A DNA stretch of 64,000 nt. It comes from Streptomyces sp. GTDB lineage: Bacteria > Actinomycetota > Actinomycetes > Streptomycetales > Streptomycetaceae. The position numbers and the translations under genes are program-made. Shown piece by piece: positions 62,874 through 64,000 of this stretch. Below the pieces are notes generated by a model. That model was not told where the DNA came from and searched no databases. It saw nothing but the letters and a program-made list of their open reading frames with translations. The first letter of the stretch is position 1. Every line of letters starts with the position of its first letter. The stretch covers positions 1 through 64,000 of the forward strand of contig NZ_JAPSKQ010000005.1 of NCBI RefSeq assembly GCF_031181555.1, written 5' to 3'.

Positions 62874-63356
62874 TCACGTCCGCTTGAGCGTGCGCACCGG
62901 CTCTCCGGGCTTCCAGACCTGGACGACCAGGTAGGTGTCGTCCTCGACGAAGGTCCGCACGACCTCCGTCACCTCGGTGCGGAAGAGGTGGAACGGCTCC
63001 GGCGGTTCCACCTCTTCGGCGTACCTGGCCCTGGTCTCCGCGTCCTCGACCTCGATCGCCCGCCCGCTGATCCGGACGTCACCGCCGCCCATGCCCGTGC
63101 CCTCCCCGGGGTTCGCCTGGAGCGCGAAGCGCGGGTCGCGGCGCAGGTCGAGGGCCTTGAGCGAGTTCGGCATCATGCCGAGCCAGAGCTCTCCGTTCAG
63201 GAAGCGGACCTCCAGGCCGGTGGTGCGCGGTGAGCCGTCCCTGCGCAGCGTCGCGATGACGTGGTGGGTGTACGCGCCGAAGCGGGCCTCAACAATCTTC
63301 GCGAGATCGGGTTCGGCTGCGGCGAAGGCCTCCCAGTTCGTGTTCTTCGTGTTCAT
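62874..63356 (-). CDS. Pyridoxamine 5'-phosphate oxidase-like / FMN-type split-barrel protein
   Basis: 160 residues, ATG 63356. Split-barrel pattern: IVEARFGAYTHHVIATLRRD, GSPRTTGLEVRFLNGELWLG, SLKALDLRRDPRFALQANPG, GDVRISGRAIEVEDAETRAR. This family binds FMN, F420 or haem and includes PNPOx-like and F420-dependent reductases; the cofactor cannot be fixed from sequence. A 15-bp inverted repeat lies 14 bp before the ATG, overlapping the expected transcription start, suggesting tight repression and a short or absent leader. Converges on guaA with a 21-bp gap. Confidence 0.85.
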   Translation of the reverse strand: MNTKNTNWEAFAAAEPDLAKIVEARFGAYTHHVIATLRRDGSPRTTGLEVRFLNGELWLGMMPNSLKALDLRRDPRFALQANPGEGTGMGGGDVRISGRAIEVEDAETRARYAEEVEPPEPFHLFRTEVTEVVRTFVEDDTYLVVQVWKPGEPVRTLKRT

Positions 63357-63731
63357 GGGGAGAGTGTGACGCGGATACCGGACATCTTGTGTCCGGTATC
63401 CGCGACGTCCTCCGGAGGGGGACACGTACGCGGCCCGCGCCGATCCGGGCCCTCGTCCTTTCCGGTCGCGGCGCGTCGGAGGCGTCCGGCCGGCCGGTAC
63501 GCACCCGGGCGCCGTCGCTCCATGGTCCCGGCCGCAGGGGAATTCCCGCGGCCGGGTCAACACGGCACGTCGAAGTTCACCCGTCCGACCGGACCTGCCG
63601 AACGGAGAGGGCGTGGTGTAGGGCACAATTCGCTGTCGTCGCGGGGGAGTTGTCGGTGTGCGACGTGCGTCCTGCGGGCGTGCGCGTGGTTGTGGTCCTG
63701 GTCGGATGTGCGGGGAAGGCGGGCTTCGGAC
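63357..63731. other. Divergent spacer upstream of the flavin-type protein and the last gene
   Basis: 375 bp without a gene. Contains the long inverted repeat at 63370-63404. The right half (63590-63700) includes GTAGGGCACAAT, a -10-like patch that may serve the last gene. Nothing else recognised. Confidence 0.5.
63370..63404. promoter_or_regulatory. 15-bp perfect inverted repeat, candidate operator
   Basis: CGCGGATACCGGACA (63370-63384), loop TCTTG, TGTCCGGTATCCGCG (63390-63404). Located 14-48 bp upstream of the flavin-type gene start on the minus strand. Regulator unknown; none is encoded nearby in the window. Confidence 0.7.
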
Positions 63732-64000
63732 GTGGCGGTGCAGGAGGCGAGACAGGGCGGCGCGGACGCGGCCACGCACGGGGGCGGCTGCACCTGCGGG
63801 GACTGCCCGCACGGGGCACGTGAGGGGCATCGGCGCGCGGTCGCCGCGTTCCTGCTGAAGCGGGACGAGTTCGCGGCCGGGCAGGGGCTTCCGGCCGCGG
63901 TGGCCCACTCGGCCTCCGCCTCCCGGCAATGGGTGTCGGAGGAGTTGACGCAGGCCGCGGAGGCCGTCGCCGAACGCGGGCGGGCCGAGGGCGCGGCATG
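63732..64000 (+). CDS. Unrecognised protein, N-terminal part with CxCxxC motif (3' end outside window)
   Basis: Open from GTG 63732 (or GTG 63708, which adds VRGRRASD) to the window edge, about 89 residues. Begins AVQEARQGGADAATH, then a compact GGCTCGDCPHG motif (Cys-x-Cys-x2-Cys, with His) and a helical, charged region (HRRAVAAFLLKRDEFAAGQG, SASRQWVSEELTQAAEAVAE). The Cys/His cluster could bind metal or be redox-active. No family recognised from this fragment. GGGGAAGG lies 12 bp upstream of 63732. Confidence 0.6.
   Translation, partial: MAVQEARQGGADAATHGGGCTCGDCPHGAREGHRRAVAAFLLKRDEFAAGQGLPAAVAHSASASRQWVSEELTQAAEAVAERGRAEGAA

Overview
The window is chromosomal DNA from a Streptomyces or a very close relative. 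It has about 70% or more G+C with strong third-position G/C bias, GTG starts, and a set of sporulation and actinomycete genes (whiD, bldM, a ShbA-type sigma factor, groES-groEL1 with CIRCE elements, guaB-guaB3). The order alr - tsaE - tsaB - rimI - tsaD - groES - groEL1 - WhiB-family - sigma factor - guaB - guaB3 - choD-like is the same backbone as M. tuberculosis Rv3423c-Rv3409c (from memory). This is therefore an old actinobacterial core locus with streptomycete genes inserted into it.

Layout. 0-3.3 kb: the end of a SigB/F-family sigma factor, a secreted beta-helix protein with two LacI-type operators, nnr, and a 36-bp tandem repeat. 3.3-10.1 kb: alr, an alpha/beta hydrolase, the tRNA t6A genes tsaE/tsaB/tsaD with rimI, a small His-rich protein behind an iron-box-like palindrome, and a secreted L,D-transpeptidase-like protein without its catalytic Cys. 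10.4-20.2 kb: GH3 glycosidase with divergent LacI regulator, LCP protein, DGPF protein plus ECF42 sigma factor with its predicted promoter, a THUMP-like methyltransferase, and twin lipoprotein polysaccharide deacetylases. 20.2-22.6 kb: groES-groEL1. 22.6-32 kb: an accessory block (PL3 pectate lyase with ricin-type domain, two further secreted proteins, SnoaL-like, SDR, multicopper oxidase, MOSC, LysR). 32-37.5 kb: whiD, bldM behind an exact sigma-BldN promoter, a ShbA-like sigma factor, guaB behind a SigR-type promoter, guaB3. 37.7-42.1 kb: a UDP-sugar dehydrogenase homologue lacking its catalytic Cys, glpD, and a serine hydrolase. 42.2-53.9 kb: six tandem membrane Ser/Thr kinases, one of them a pseudokinase. 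54-64 kb: an SSADH-type aldehyde dehydrogenase, a ChoD-like GMC oxidoreductase, an LAATG sortase substrate, a membrane protein, chorismate mutase behind a probable leaderless attenuator, guaA, a flavin-type oxidase, and the start of an unrecognised gene.

How the parts connect. Purine synthesis (guaB, guaB3, guaA), protein folding and t6A modification form the housekeeping backbone. whiD, bldM, the ShbA-like sigma factor and the kinase cluster belong to developmental control; in S. coelicolor the equivalent kinase cluster phosphorylates spore-wall proteins. LCP, deacetylases, Alr, the sortase substrate and the L,D-transpeptidase-like protein touch the cell envelope. The beta-helix, PL3 and GH3 genes are plant-polymer utilisation functions. 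A recurrent theme is family members that have lost key catalytic residues (L,D-transpeptidase-like, deacetylase 2, GuaB3, UDP-sugar dehydrogenase, pseudokinase).
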